Positions 7,712 to 14,219 of a stretch of 29,636 bases of DNA are shown here, piece after piece. The notes under the pieces were generated by a model. It made no database searches and was not told where the DNA came from. It worked only from the letters and a program-made list of their open reading frames with translations. The position numbers and the translations under genes were made by a program. Position 1 is the first letter of the stretch, and the number at the start of each line of letters is the position of its first letter. The DNA lies in contig JACCVA010000032.1 of the NCBI GenBank assembly GCA_013698435.1, positions 1 through 29,636 on the forward strand, given 5' to 3'. This stretch comes from Nocardioidaceae bacterium (GTDB taxonomy: Bacteria; Actinomycetota; Actinomycetes; Propionibacteriales; Nocardioidaceae).

Positions 7712-7797
7712 CGTCTGCCGACGGGTGTCGGAAGCCGTACGCGAGCCGGTCCCGCAGGCGTACGTCTGCCGCCGGGTGTCGGAAGACGTACGCGAGC
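7712..7797. repeat. 51-bp-period tandem repeat with strong hairpins, likely two-way terminator
   Basis: A 35-base unit at 7712-7746 is repeated at 7763-7797 with only two mismatches, a period of 51. The units contain inner stems (CCGAC-gggt-GTCGG in the first), and the second has a perfect 10-bp inverted repeat, GCGTACGTCT (7758-7767) with AGACGTACGC (7784-7793). A decayed third copy (GTGTCGG..CGTAC) starts near 7670. The element lies between the stops of converging genes, where a terminator is expected; it may also belong to a dispersed repeat family. Confidence 0.65.
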
Positions 7798-7819
7798 GCA
7801 GTGGCACAGTTCTCTGTGG

Positions 7820-8164
7820 CTACGTGGGTTGCTGTTTCGTCCGGTGCAGCAGCCAGTCCCGGTCGGTGCGAATCAGCGCGTAACGCACGGACGACTCCCG
7901 TCCGTGGAGGGTGAACAGCAGACGTCTTTCCGTGCCGCCTTCGTCCTCCCACCAGCCGATGTCGGCGATCGACTTGTCGGCATCCTCATAGCGCAGGTGG
8001 TCGAGGGCATGGTCGGGAACCGCGACCGCGAGCCGGTTTCTCCGCGAGTCGCTGGGGACGCCCTTGGGCAGCGCCCAGGATCGAAGCACCCCGCCAGCCT
8101 CCAGCCGCAGGTCGAAGTGGTGACGCGGTTTGTGATGCTCATGCAGAACGAAGGCCGGCTTCAC
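7820..8164 (-). CDS. Compact stand-alone LigD-type 3'-phosphoesterase domain protein
   Basis: A 114-residue protein made only of the phosphoesterase (PE) domain otherwise fused to ATP-dependent DNA ligase D, which trims 3' ends in bacterial end joining. Seen: EHHKPRHHFDLRLE and WALPKGVPSDSRRNRLAV. From P. aeruginosa LigD, the expected metal and catalytic residues map to His10, His16, Asp18, Arg20 and His52; the position of the active-site Tyr is His56. The middle strand region IPEGEYGGG..VWDxGTYE is missing and replaced by ADIGWWEDEGGTE, after which RRLLFTLHGRE and YALIRTDRDWLLHRTK resume. GTG at 8164 was chosen since the domain starts there. No ligase or Ku gene is nearby. It might be an inactive or repurposed member. 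Confidence 0.72.
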   Translation of the reverse strand: MKPAFVLHEHHKPRHHFDLRLEAGGVLRSWALPKGVPSDSRRNRLAVAVPDHALDHLRYEDADKSIADIGWWEDEGGTERRLLFTLHGRESSVRYALIRTDRDWLLHRTKQQPT

Positions 8165-8323
8165 CGTGCCAGCATGCCTGAAAACGCCCCGACAACGGTC
8201 TCGAGCTCCGGTGGGCAACGCCCGACCAGCTCGAGCAGCTGGGCTGGCAGCCGGCTCACCCCGGGGTGGGGGCGAGCTCTCTGCGGGACTACTGACGCGC
8301 CGACTCCCGCCTGCGAGAAATCT

Positions 8324-8339
8324 CGTGATCCACATCACT
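8324..8339. promoter_or_regulatory. CRP/GlxR-like binding site upstream of urate oxidase
   Basis: CGTGATCCACATCACT contains GTGA-N6-TCAC, the core of the CRP-family palindrome TGTGA-N6-TCACA, with only the outermost bases differing. Its centre is about 51 bases before the predicted transcription start. A second small inverted repeat, CGAGA-aa-TCTCG, adjoins it at 8314-8325. Use by a CRP/GlxR protein is inference. Confidence 0.5.
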
Positions 8340-8347
8340 CCCCACCG

Positions 8348-8376
8348 TTGACGTACGGCCCCTACGGCCCTAGAGT
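8348..8376 (+). promoter_or_regulatory. Sigma-70-type promoter of urate oxidase
   Basis: TTGACG (8348-8353), a 17-base spacer and TAGAGT (8371-8376) form a good vegetative promoter. Transcription would start near 8383, just upstream of the IclR-type operator. The 312-bp gap 8165-8476 holds this promoter, the CRP-like site and the operator; no small gene is apparent in it. Confidence 0.6.
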
Positions 8377-8391
8377 GCTTCCAGCCACAGT

Positions 8392-8406
8392 TTCCGCAAT
8401 ATGGAA
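8392..8406. promoter_or_regulatory. IclR-type operator, uricase promoter
   Basis: TTCCG-CAATA-TGGAA matches the palindrome TTCCG-N5-CGGAA with one mismatch and lies about 9-23 bases after the predicted start site, a position that suits repression. A partial second copy, TACCA-ACAGG-CGGAA (8413-8427), is exactly 21 bases downstream. Confidence 0.6.
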
Positions 8407-8476
8407 TTCGTCTACCAACAGGCGGAAGTGCCTGGCATCGGACACAGCCTTGCATGGTGAAGGGAAGGGGAGCCTG

Positions 8477-9394
8477 ATGAGCGTCGTGCTCGGATCCAAC
8501 CGCTACGGGAAGGCCGAGAACCGGGTGGTCCGCGTCTACCGCGACACCGCTCGGCACGAGATCCGAGACCTCAACGTCTCGACCTCGCTGCGTGGTGACT
8601 TCGAGGATGCCCATGTCGCCGGTGACCAGACCAAGGTGCTCCCGACCGACACCCAGAAGAACACCGCGTTCGCCTACGCCAAGGAGCACGGGGTGTCCTC
8701 GCCCGAGGACTACGCCATCGCCCTCGGCACGCACTTCCTCGATGCGGCGCCGCCGGCCACGGGGGCCCAGATCGCGGTGGAGGAGTACGTGTGGGACCGG
8801 ATCCTTGTCGATGGCGAGGGTCACGACCACTCCTTCGTACGCCGAGGCACCGAGACCCGGACGGCTGTCGTCACGGTCGACGGCCGGGCGTCGGAGCAGC
8901 GGGTGTGGGTCGTCTCGGGGTTCACCGACCTGGTGGTGCTGAAGTCGACCGGCTCGGAGTTCAAGGGGTTCCTGAAGGACGACTACACGACCCTGGCCGA
9001 AACCGACGACCGCATCATGGCGACGTCGTTGACCGCCCGATGGAGATACGACGGCACCTCGGCCGAGCGCGACACCGACTGGAACGTGGAGTACGAGGAC
9101 GTCAAGGCGATCATGTTGGCCGCGTTCGCGACAACGTACAGCCGCGCCCTGCAGCAGACGCTGTACGGGATGGGCAAGAACGTCCTGGAGGCCCATCCCG
9201 AGGTCGCGGAGATCAAGTTCTCGGCACCCAACAAGCATCACTTCGTGGTCGACCTTGCCCCGTTCGGCCTGGAGAACAACGGTGAGGTGTTCATCGCCGC
9301 CGACCGGCCCTACGGGCTCATCGAGGCGTCGGTGTCTCGCGACGACTCCTCCGAGTCCGGCCTCGCCTGGCAGTCCGTCCCCGGCTTCGCCTGA
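8477..9394 (+). CDS. pucL: Urate oxidase (cofactor-free uricase)
   Basis: A 305-residue enzyme that oxidises urate with O2 to 5-hydroxyisourate and H2O2 in the cytoplasm, without metal or flavin. Two T-fold repeats are present. Family residues seen: Lys12 in NRYGKAENRV, Thr57 in LPTDTQKNTAFAYAKEHG, the Phe/Arg urate clamp in SEFKGFLKDDYTTL and TDDRIMATSLTARW, Gln in LQQTLYGMGKN, and the Asn/His pair in SAPNKHHFVVDL. ATG at 8477 follows GGGGAG. Length and motifs are normal; no fusion to OHCU decarboxylase as in Bacillus PucL. It has its own promoter with a CRP-like site and an IclR-type operator, and is followed 46 bp later by the permease fusion, probably co-transcribed. Confidence 0.97.
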   Translation: MSVVLGSNRYGKAENRVVRVYRDTARHEIRDLNVSTSLRGDFEDAHVAGDQTKVLPTDTQKNTAFAYAKEHGVSSPEDYAIALGTHFLDAAPPATGAQIAVEEYVWDRILVDGEGHDHSFVRRGTETRTAVVTVDGRASEQRVWVVSGFTDLVVLKSTGSEFKGFLKDDYTTLAETDDRIMATSLTARWRYDGTSAERDTDWNVEYEDVKAIMLAAFATTYSRALQQTLYGMGKNVLEAHPEVAEIKFSAPNKHHFVVDLAPFGLENNGEVFIAADRPYGLIEASVSRDDSSESGLAWQSVPGFA

Positions 9395-9440
9395 CTACCC
9401 CCCACCACCCAGCACGATCCAAGACTTCGACAGAAGGTGA

Positions 9441-11426
9441 ATGATGAGTACATCGACAACCGCAGCGCCGAAACGCGCAACGCATCCGGTCGACGAGATG
9501 CTGCCCCCGCAGAAGCTCGCCATATACGGACTCCAGCACGTCATGGCGTTCTACGCCGGTGCCGTGATCGTGCCGATCCTGCTCGCGGGCGCAATCGGGC
9601 TGAACGACGACCAGCTGATCCACCTGATCAACGCTGACCTGTTCACCTGTGGCATCGCCTCGATCCTGCAGTCGGTCGGGATCTGGAAGATCGGAGTGCG
9701 CCTGCCGCTACTGCAGGGCGTCACGTTCACCGCCGTCACTCCGATGATCATCATCGGCCTCGACAACGGAGGAGGTGCCGACAGCCTGGTCTACATCTAC
9801 GGAGCCGTGATCGTCGCCGGGTTGTTCACCTTGCTCATCGCCCCGCTGTTCTCTCAACTGGTGCGATTCTTCCCGCCCGTCGTGACCGGCACGGTGATCA
9901 CGATCATCGGCATCACGTTGATCCCGGTGGCGGCGTTCGACGCCGGTGGCGGCCAGTTCGCCTTCTTCAACCCCGACCTGGTGCCGGCCAACCTGAAGTT
10001 CGGCAGCTACACCAACCTGGCGTTGGCCGCGTTCACCATCCTCGTGATCTTGGCACTTACTCGGTTCACCCGCGGCTTCGTGCAGACCATCGCCGTCCTG
10101 GCTGGACTGGTCATCGGCACCGTGGTCGCGGCCATGGTCAGCGACGGCTCCGGCGGCAAGGTCGCCGAGTTCGGTGCCGTGGGCGGAGCCGACTGGATCG
10201 GCTTCACGGGCCCGTTCCACTTCGGTGCGCCGAAGTTTGCGGTGGTGCCGATCCTGCTGATGATCGTGGTCATGCTGATCACCGCGGTCGAGACGACCGG
10301 TGACGTCTACGCCACGGGTCAGATCGTCGAGAAGCCGATCGCCAAGCGGGACATCGCGGCGGCGCTGCGTGCCGACGGTCTGGCGACGTTCCTCGGTGGG
10401 GTGATGAACTCGTTCCCTTACACCTGCTTCGCGGAGAACGTCGGACTGGTGAGGTTGACCCAGGTCAAGAGCCGGTGGGTGGTGGCCACGGCCGGCGGCA
10501 TCATGATCCTGCTCGGGCTGCTGCCCAAGGCGGGAGCGATCGTGGCGAGCATCCCCTCGTCGGTACTGGGTGGCGCGGCGTTGGTCATGTTCGGCACGGT
10601 GGCAGCAGTCGGTATCCAGACCCTGGGCCGGGTGGACTTCAAGAACCACCGCAACGTGATCGTGGTAGCCGTCAGCGTGGCGATCGCCATGATCCCGGTG
10701 GGCCTCCCGCAGGTGGACGGAACCTCGGCGTTCCTGGTGGAGCTACCGAAGAACGTGCAGGCATTCCTCAACTCCGGCATCACGACGGGCTCCATTGCGG
10801 CGATCTTGCTGAACCTGATGCTGAACTACTTCGGCGGCAAGCCCGACCACGTCGCGGGGGAGGTGACTCGCGCTGACATCGCCGAGCTCAACCAGATGCC
10901 GCGGGCCGAGTTCGTCCGGCTGGTCGCTCCGGCGTACCAGGGTGAGGTGGGCATCGCCGAGGTGGTGGCGGACCGTCGTCCGTACTCGGACGCGAACGCG
11001 GTGCGGGCGGCGATGCAGGACGAGCTGTTCTCGCTCTCGACGGAGCAACAGACCGAGCTGATGCGCTCCTACCCGACGTTGGCGGGGGAGGACATGCTCA
11101 GCGTCGACCACACCGACCGTTCCTTCGTGGACCAGGCGGCGGCGGGTCTGACCTTCCTCGGCGAGGAGGAGCAGGGAGCGTTCGCGGAGGTCAACGTGGC
11201 CTACCGGGAGAAGTTCGGCTTCCCCTTGATCGTGGCCGCCCGCGAGCTCAGCTCAGAGCAGGTGCTCGAGCAAGCCTGGCAGCGCCTGGACAACTCGCCT
11301 CGCCAGGAGCACGCAGCCGCGCTCCTCGAGATCGCGAAGATCGCCAACCATCGGCTCGCGGACGTGGTCGAAGACACCACACCGATGGGTTCGACCCGTT
11401 CGGCGACCCTGCAACGGATCCACTGA
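9441..11426 (+). CDS. Urate/xanthine-type NCS2 permease fused to a degenerate OHCU-decarboxylase domain
   Basis: A 661-residue fusion. Residues about 25-460 are an NCS2 (COG2233) purine symporter: LQHVMAFYAGAVIVPILLAG, LPLLQGVTFTAVTPM, the substrate-site helix AVETTGDVYATG (Glu284) and the signature ENVGLVRLT (332-340; pattern ENxGxxxxT of urate/xanthine carriers). After NYFGGKP the chain continues with a cytoplasmic domain, about 478-650, matching OHCU decarboxylase (TRADIAELNQMPRAEFVRL, TLAGEDM, DQAAAGL, YREKFGFPLIVAAR, EIAKIANHRLADVV). The family's catalytic His and Glu are replaced by Tyr544 (RSYPTLAG) and Asp564 (VDQAAAGL), so decarboxylase activity is doubtful. Either ATG, 9441 or 9444, may be used; 9444 is better spaced from AGAAGGTGA. 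A role in passing urate or sensing its products is inference. Confidence 0.93.
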   Translation: MMSTSTTAAPKRATHPVDEMLPPQKLAIYGLQHVMAFYAGAVIVPILLAGAIGLNDDQLIHLINADLFTCGIASILQSVGIWKIGVRLPLLQGVTFTAVTPMIIIGLDNGGGADSLVYIYGAVIVAGLFTLLIAPLFSQLVRFFPPVVTGTVITIIGITLIPVAAFDAGGGQFAFFNPDLVPANLKFGSYTNLALAAFTILVILALTRFTRGFVQTIAVLAGLVIGTVVAAMVSDGSGGKVAEFGAVGGADWIGFTGPFHFGAPKFAVVPILLMIVVMLITAVETTGDVYATGQIVEKPIAKRDIAAALRADGLATFLGGVMNSFPYTCFAENVGLVRLTQVKSRWVVATAGGIMILLGLLPKAGAIVASIPSSVLGGAALVMFGTVAAVGIQTLGRVDFKNHRNVIVVAVSVAIAMIPVGLPQVDGTSAFLVELPKNVQAFLNSGITTGSIAAILLNLMLNYFGGKPDHVAGEVTRADIAELNQMPRAEFVRLVAPAYQGEVGIAEVVADRRPYSDANAVRAAMQDELFSLSTEQQTELMRSYPTLAGEDMLSVDHTDRSFVDQAAAGLTFLGEEEQGAFAEVNVAYREKFGFPLIVAARELSSEQVLEQAWQRLDNSPRQEHAAALLEIAKIANHRLADVVEDTTPMGSTRSATLQRIH

Positions 11427-11435
11427 GGGACTCGT

Positions 11436-11481
11436 CGAACGGGAGGGTCTGGCGCGGGTCGCGTCCAGCCCCTCCCGTTCG
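11436..11481 (+). terminator. Strong hairpin between permease fusion and uraD
   Basis: CGAACGGGAGGG (11436-11447) pairs perfectly with CCCTCCCGTTCG (11470-11481), and CTGG/CCAG extends the stem inward by 4 bp. It begins 9 bases after the permease stop and ends 44 bases before the next start. There is no T-run. It may end or attenuate the uricase-permease transcript. Confidence 0.6.
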
Positions 11482-11525
11482 GCACCGGGACGTCTGCCGC
11501 CAACCATCCGAGACTGAGGTTCACC

Positions 11526-12044
11526 GTGTCCGACCTGGACGAATTCAACACCGCCCCCCACGCTGCACTGCGGCAGCGGCTGCTCGCCTTGACCGCCTCA
11601 CCGTCGTGGGCCGACGCCGTCCTGACCGGTCGTCCGTACGCCGACCTCGACGCGCTGCTGGGCGCTTCCGACGAGGCGGCGCTCCAGCTGGACGAGCAAG
11701 AGGTCGACGCCGCTCTGGCCAGCCACCCACGGATCGGGGAGACGGCCGCTGGGCTCGATCCGGACTCGGCGGGCCGATCGTCGCGGGAGCAGGCCGCGAT
11801 GTCGCATGCCGACGACGCTGTGCGCGCCGAGCTAGCCCGGGGCAACGCCGCCTATGAGCAGCGGTTCGGCCGGATCTACCTGGTCGCGGCCGCCGGGCGC
11901 TCGGGGCAGGAGCTGCTCGACGTGCTGGACGGGCGGCTCGGCAACGATCCCGACACCGAGCTGGCCGTCGTCCGGGGCGAGCTCGCCCGGATCACCCGGC
12001 TGCGGCTCGCGGACATGTTCGCCACTGCGGAGGCGGGTCGATGA
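11526..12044 (+). CDS. uraD: OHCU decarboxylase (2-oxo-4-hydroxy-4-carboxy-5-ureidoimidazoline decarboxylase)
   Basis: A 172-residue helical enzyme that decarboxylates OHCU to (S)-allantoin, the third step from urate. It carries the intact catalytic pair: His67 in LASHPRIGETA and Glu88 in SSREQAAM, plus NAAYEQRFGRIYLVAAAGRS and ITRLRLADMF. This is the active counterpart of the altered domain on the upstream permease. GTG at 11526 follows GAGGTTCACC. The stop overlaps the HIU hydrolase start by ATGA, so the two are translationally coupled. A strong hairpin separates it from the permease gene and no good promoter is visible in between, so it may depend on read-through. Confidence 0.96.
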   Translation: MSDLDEFNTAPHAALRQRLLALTASPSWADAVLTGRPYADLDALLGASDEAALQLDEQEVDAALASHPRIGETAAGLDPDSAGRSSREQAAMSHADDAVRAELARGNAAYEQRFGRIYLVAAAGRSGQELLDVLDGRLGNDPDTELAVVRGELARITRLRLADMFATAEAGR

Positions 12045-12361
12045 CTATCTCCACGCACGTCCTCGACGCCGTCCACGGTGCCCCCGCGCGCGGCTTGGAG
12101 GTCCAGCTCGAACGTCTGGACGGCACCGTCGTCGGCACGGGCCGGACCAACGCTGACGGGCGCTGCCCGGCGCTGACCGATGGGCTGGCGCTGGAGGTCG
12201 GGGTCTACCGGATGCGCTTCGAAACCGGGGCCTGGTTCGCCGGCACTCCCACGTTCTATCCGGTGGTGGAGCTGATCTTCCAGGTCACCGACCCGACCGT
12301 GCATCACCACGTGCCGCTGCTGCTGAGTCCGTTCGCCTACTCGACCTACCGGGGCAGCTGA
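12041..12361 (+). CDS. uraH: 5-hydroxyisourate hydrolase (transthyretin-like)
   Basis: A 106-residue transthyretin-like protein that hydrolyses the uricase product 5-hydroxyisourate to OHCU. All diagnostic parts are present: STHVLDAVHGAPA at the start (catalytic His6), GRTNADGRCP, HHHVPLLLSPFAYSTYRGS at the end, with the C-terminal tetrapeptide YRGS that separates HIU hydrolases from transthyretin. It works as a tetramer, with the active sites at the dimer interface. It overlaps uraD by four bases. It acts before UraD in the pathway although encoded after it. Confidence 0.97.
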   Translation: MTISTHVLDAVHGAPARGLEVQLERLDGTVVGTGRTNADGRCPALTDGLALEVGVYRMRFETGAWFAGTPTFYPVVELIFQVTDPTVHHHVPLLLSPFAYSTYRGS

Positions 12362-12377
12362 CGCCTCTCAGCGCCGC

Positions 12378-12406
12378 TTGACCGCGAACGTCTTCACCCC
12401 TAGGAT
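12378..12406 (+). promoter_or_regulatory. Sigma-70-type promoter of the hyi-allE operon
   Basis: TTGACC (12378-12383), a 17-base spacer and TAGGAT (12401-12406) give a good promoter, with transcription expected near 12413. It lies in the 88-bp gap after uraH and drives the six-gene glyoxylate/allantoin operon. Confidence 0.65.
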
Positions 12407-12424
12407 CTACCAATGGAAACAATT

Positions 12425-12439
12425 TTCCACACTACGGAA
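12425..12439. promoter_or_regulatory. IclR-type operator, hyi promoter
   Basis: TTCCA-CACTA-CGGAA matches TTCCG-N5-CGGAA with one mismatch. It covers roughly +12 to +26 of the predicted transcript and ends 10 bases before the hyi ATG. An extra half-site TGGAA at 12414-12418 is exactly 21 bases before the CGGAA half, the same spacing as in the uricase promoter. Confidence 0.6.
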
Positions 12440-12449
12440 GTCTCACCCC

Positions 12450-13274
12450 ATGCCCGACCATAACCTGAGGTACCTCGCGAACTGCTCGATGCTCTTCACC
12501 GAGCAGCCGCTGCTGGCACGCCCGCACGCAGCCAAGCTGGCGGGCTTCGACGCGATCGAGTTCTGGTGGCCCTGGCCGGACACGCCGGTCCCCGCCGATG
12601 CGGAGGTGTCGAGCTTCGTCTCGGCCGTGCGCGACGCCGGCGTACAACTGGTCGGCCTGAACTTCTTCGCCGGCGACCTCGCCGGACCGGACTGTGGGGT
12701 GCTGTCGATCCCCGACCGCGCCGGGCAGTTCCGCGACAACCTCGACGTCGCCGTGGGGATCGGCCAGCAGCTGGGGGTCTCCGCCTTCAACGCCCTGTTC
12801 GGCAACCGGGTCGACGGTGTCGCAGCGCAGGCCCAAGACGAGCTCGGCCGCGAACAGCTGGGCCGTGCCGCCGAGGCGGCCGAGCAGATCGGCGCCACCG
12901 TCTTGGTGGAGTCGGTCAGCGGACCCAAGCCCTACCCGCTGCGCACGGCCGCCGACAGCGTGGCGGTGGTCGAGGCGGTGCGTCGCGACGGGCACACAAA
13001 CGTCGGCTTCCTCTGCGACCTGTTCCACCTCGCGAACAACGGCGTCGACGTGACCGCGGCCATCGCGACGTACGCCGACCAGACGGCGCACGTCCAGATT
13101 GCCGACTGCCCCGGCAGGGGCGAGCCCGGCACCGGCGAGCTCGACTTCGACGTACTTCTCGGCGACCTCGCAGCCCGCGGCTACGACGGGTGGGTCGGCC
13201 TGGAGTACAAACCCACCACCACTTCCGAAGCCAGCCTGGCCTGGCTGCCACAGTCGCGCCGCGGCGCCAACTGA
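12450..13274 (+). CDS. hyi: Hydroxypyruvate isomerase family protein
   Basis: A 274-residue TIM-barrel protein of the xylose-isomerase-like/AP-endonuclease-2 fold. It interconverts hydroxypyruvate and tartronate semialdehyde, the gcl product. Seen: RYLANCSMLFTEQPLLARPHAAKLAGFDAIEFWWPW, VGLNFFAGD, the metal-binding Glu in TVLVESVSG, LCDLFHLANNG, HVQIADCPGRGEPGTGELDF and WVGLEYKPTTTS, all usual for Hyi. The ATG at 12450 is preferred; a 24-codon upstream extension would run through the promoter and operator. First gene of the operon hyi-glxR-gcl-glxK-allB-allE, controlled by the operator just upstream. Confidence 0.92.
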   Translation: MPDHNLRYLANCSMLFTEQPLLARPHAAKLAGFDAIEFWWPWPDTPVPADAEVSSFVSAVRDAGVQLVGLNFFAGDLAGPDCGVLSIPDRAGQFRDNLDVAVGIGQQLGVSAFNALFGNRVDGVAAQAQDELGREQLGRAAEAAEQIGATVLVESVSGPKPYPLRTAADSVAVVEAVRRDGHTNVGFLCDLFHLANNGVDVTAAIATYADQTAHVQIADCPGRGEPGTGELDFDVLLGDLAARGYDGWVGLEYKPTTTSEASLAWLPQSRRGAN

Positions 13275-13302
13275 CATTCCCCCAGCGCAAGGAGCACACG
13301 AG

Positions 13303-14187
13303 ATGACCACCATCGCCTTTGTCGGTCTCGGCATCATGGGTCAGCCCATGTCGGTCCGCCTGCAAGAAGCCGGTTTCGACGTCTGCGGCGTCAACCTCAC
13401 GCCGGAGCGCGTGCAACCGCTGGTCGACGCGGGCGGGCGGTCGGCGGGGTCGATCGCCGAGGCCATGGACGGTGCCGACGTGGTGGCCGTCATGGTGCCT
13501 GACTCTCCCGACGTCGAGGAGGTGCTCGCCGGCGAGGGTGGCGTGTTCGAGCACGCCGAACCCGGCACGCTGATCATCGACTTCTCCAGCATCCGGCCCG
13601 ATGTCACCGCAACGCTCGCCGAGCAGGCCAGGGAGAAGGGTTTCCGGATGCTCGACGCCCCGGTGTCCGGGGGGGAGGCAGGCGCTCAAGACGCCGTGCT
13701 GTCGATCATGGTGGGCGGCGAGGCGGCGGACTTCGCCGAGGCCCGCCCGATCTTCGACGCGGTCGGAAAGACGATCGTGCATGTCGGAACGAGCGGGGCG
13801 GGCCAGACCGTCAAGGCCGCCAACCAGCTGGTCGTCGCTGTCAACATCCAGGTGCTCGCCGAGGCTCTCGTCTTCCTCGAGGCCTACGACGTCGACACCG
13901 AGGCGGCCATCGAGGTGCTCGGGGGCGGGTTGGCCGGTTCGACCGTGCTGGAGCAGAAGAAGGCGAACATGCTTGGGCGCTCGTTCGAGCCAGGGTTCCG
14001 GATCGACCTGCACCACAAGGACATGGGCATCGTCACTTCCGCCGCCCGAGAGGCGGGTGTCGTTTTGCCGTTGGGCGCAATCGCCGCTCAGCTGATGGCC
14101 GCGGCCCGAGCCAATGGTGACGGCGGCCTTGACCACTCCGCGCTGTTGCGCGGGGTCGAGCGGCTGTCCGGCCGCACCACTGACTGA
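13303..14187 (+). CDS. glxR: 2-hydroxy-3-oxopropionate (tartronate semialdehyde) reductase
   Basis: A 294-residue beta-hydroxyacid dehydrogenase that reduces tartronate semialdehyde to D-glycerate with NAD(P)H. Motifs: nucleotide-binding IAFVGLGIMGQPM (residues 4-16), substrate-binding LDAPVSGGEAGA (118-128) and the catalytic-lysine motif GAGQTVKAANQ with Lys171. C-terminal helical domain includes FRIDLHHKDMGI. Normal length. ATG at 13303 lies 8 bases after AAGGAG; the long open extension upstream overlaps hyi and is not used. It sits between hyi and gcl, giving the standard glycerate-pathway order. Confidence 0.96.
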   Translation: MTTIAFVGLGIMGQPMSVRLQEAGFDVCGVNLTPERVQPLVDAGGRSAGSIAEAMDGADVVAVMVPDSPDVEEVLAGEGGVFEHAEPGTLIIDFSSIRPDVTATLAEQAREKGFRMLDAPVSGGEAGAQDAVLSIMVGGEAADFAEARPIFDAVGKTIVHVGTSGAGQTVKAANQLVVAVNIQVLAEALVFLEAYDVDTEAAIEVLGGGLAGSTVLEQKKANMLGRSFEPGFRIDLHHKDMGIVTSAAREAGVVLPLGAIAAQLMAAARANGDGGLDHSALLRGVERLSGRTTD

Positions 14188-14219
14188 CTGACACCACTTT
14201 CGAGAGCAGGAGCAACGAC

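Noticed and set aside
7712..7797. CRISPR array
   Set aside because: Only two cores, with a 16-base spacer, internal hairpins, no further units and no cas genes.
7526..8476. Plus-strand extension of urate oxidase to 622 residues
   Set aside because: It runs over the MFS end, the tandem repeat, the phosphoesterase gene in antisense and the promoter; uricase has a normal start with a good ribosome binding site at 8477.
9444..11481. Frameshift or misassembly creating the permease-OHCU fusion
   Set aside because: The frame is continuous with steady codon use across the junction, the domain is full length, and a separate complete uraD follows; still, only long-read or relative comparison can settle it.
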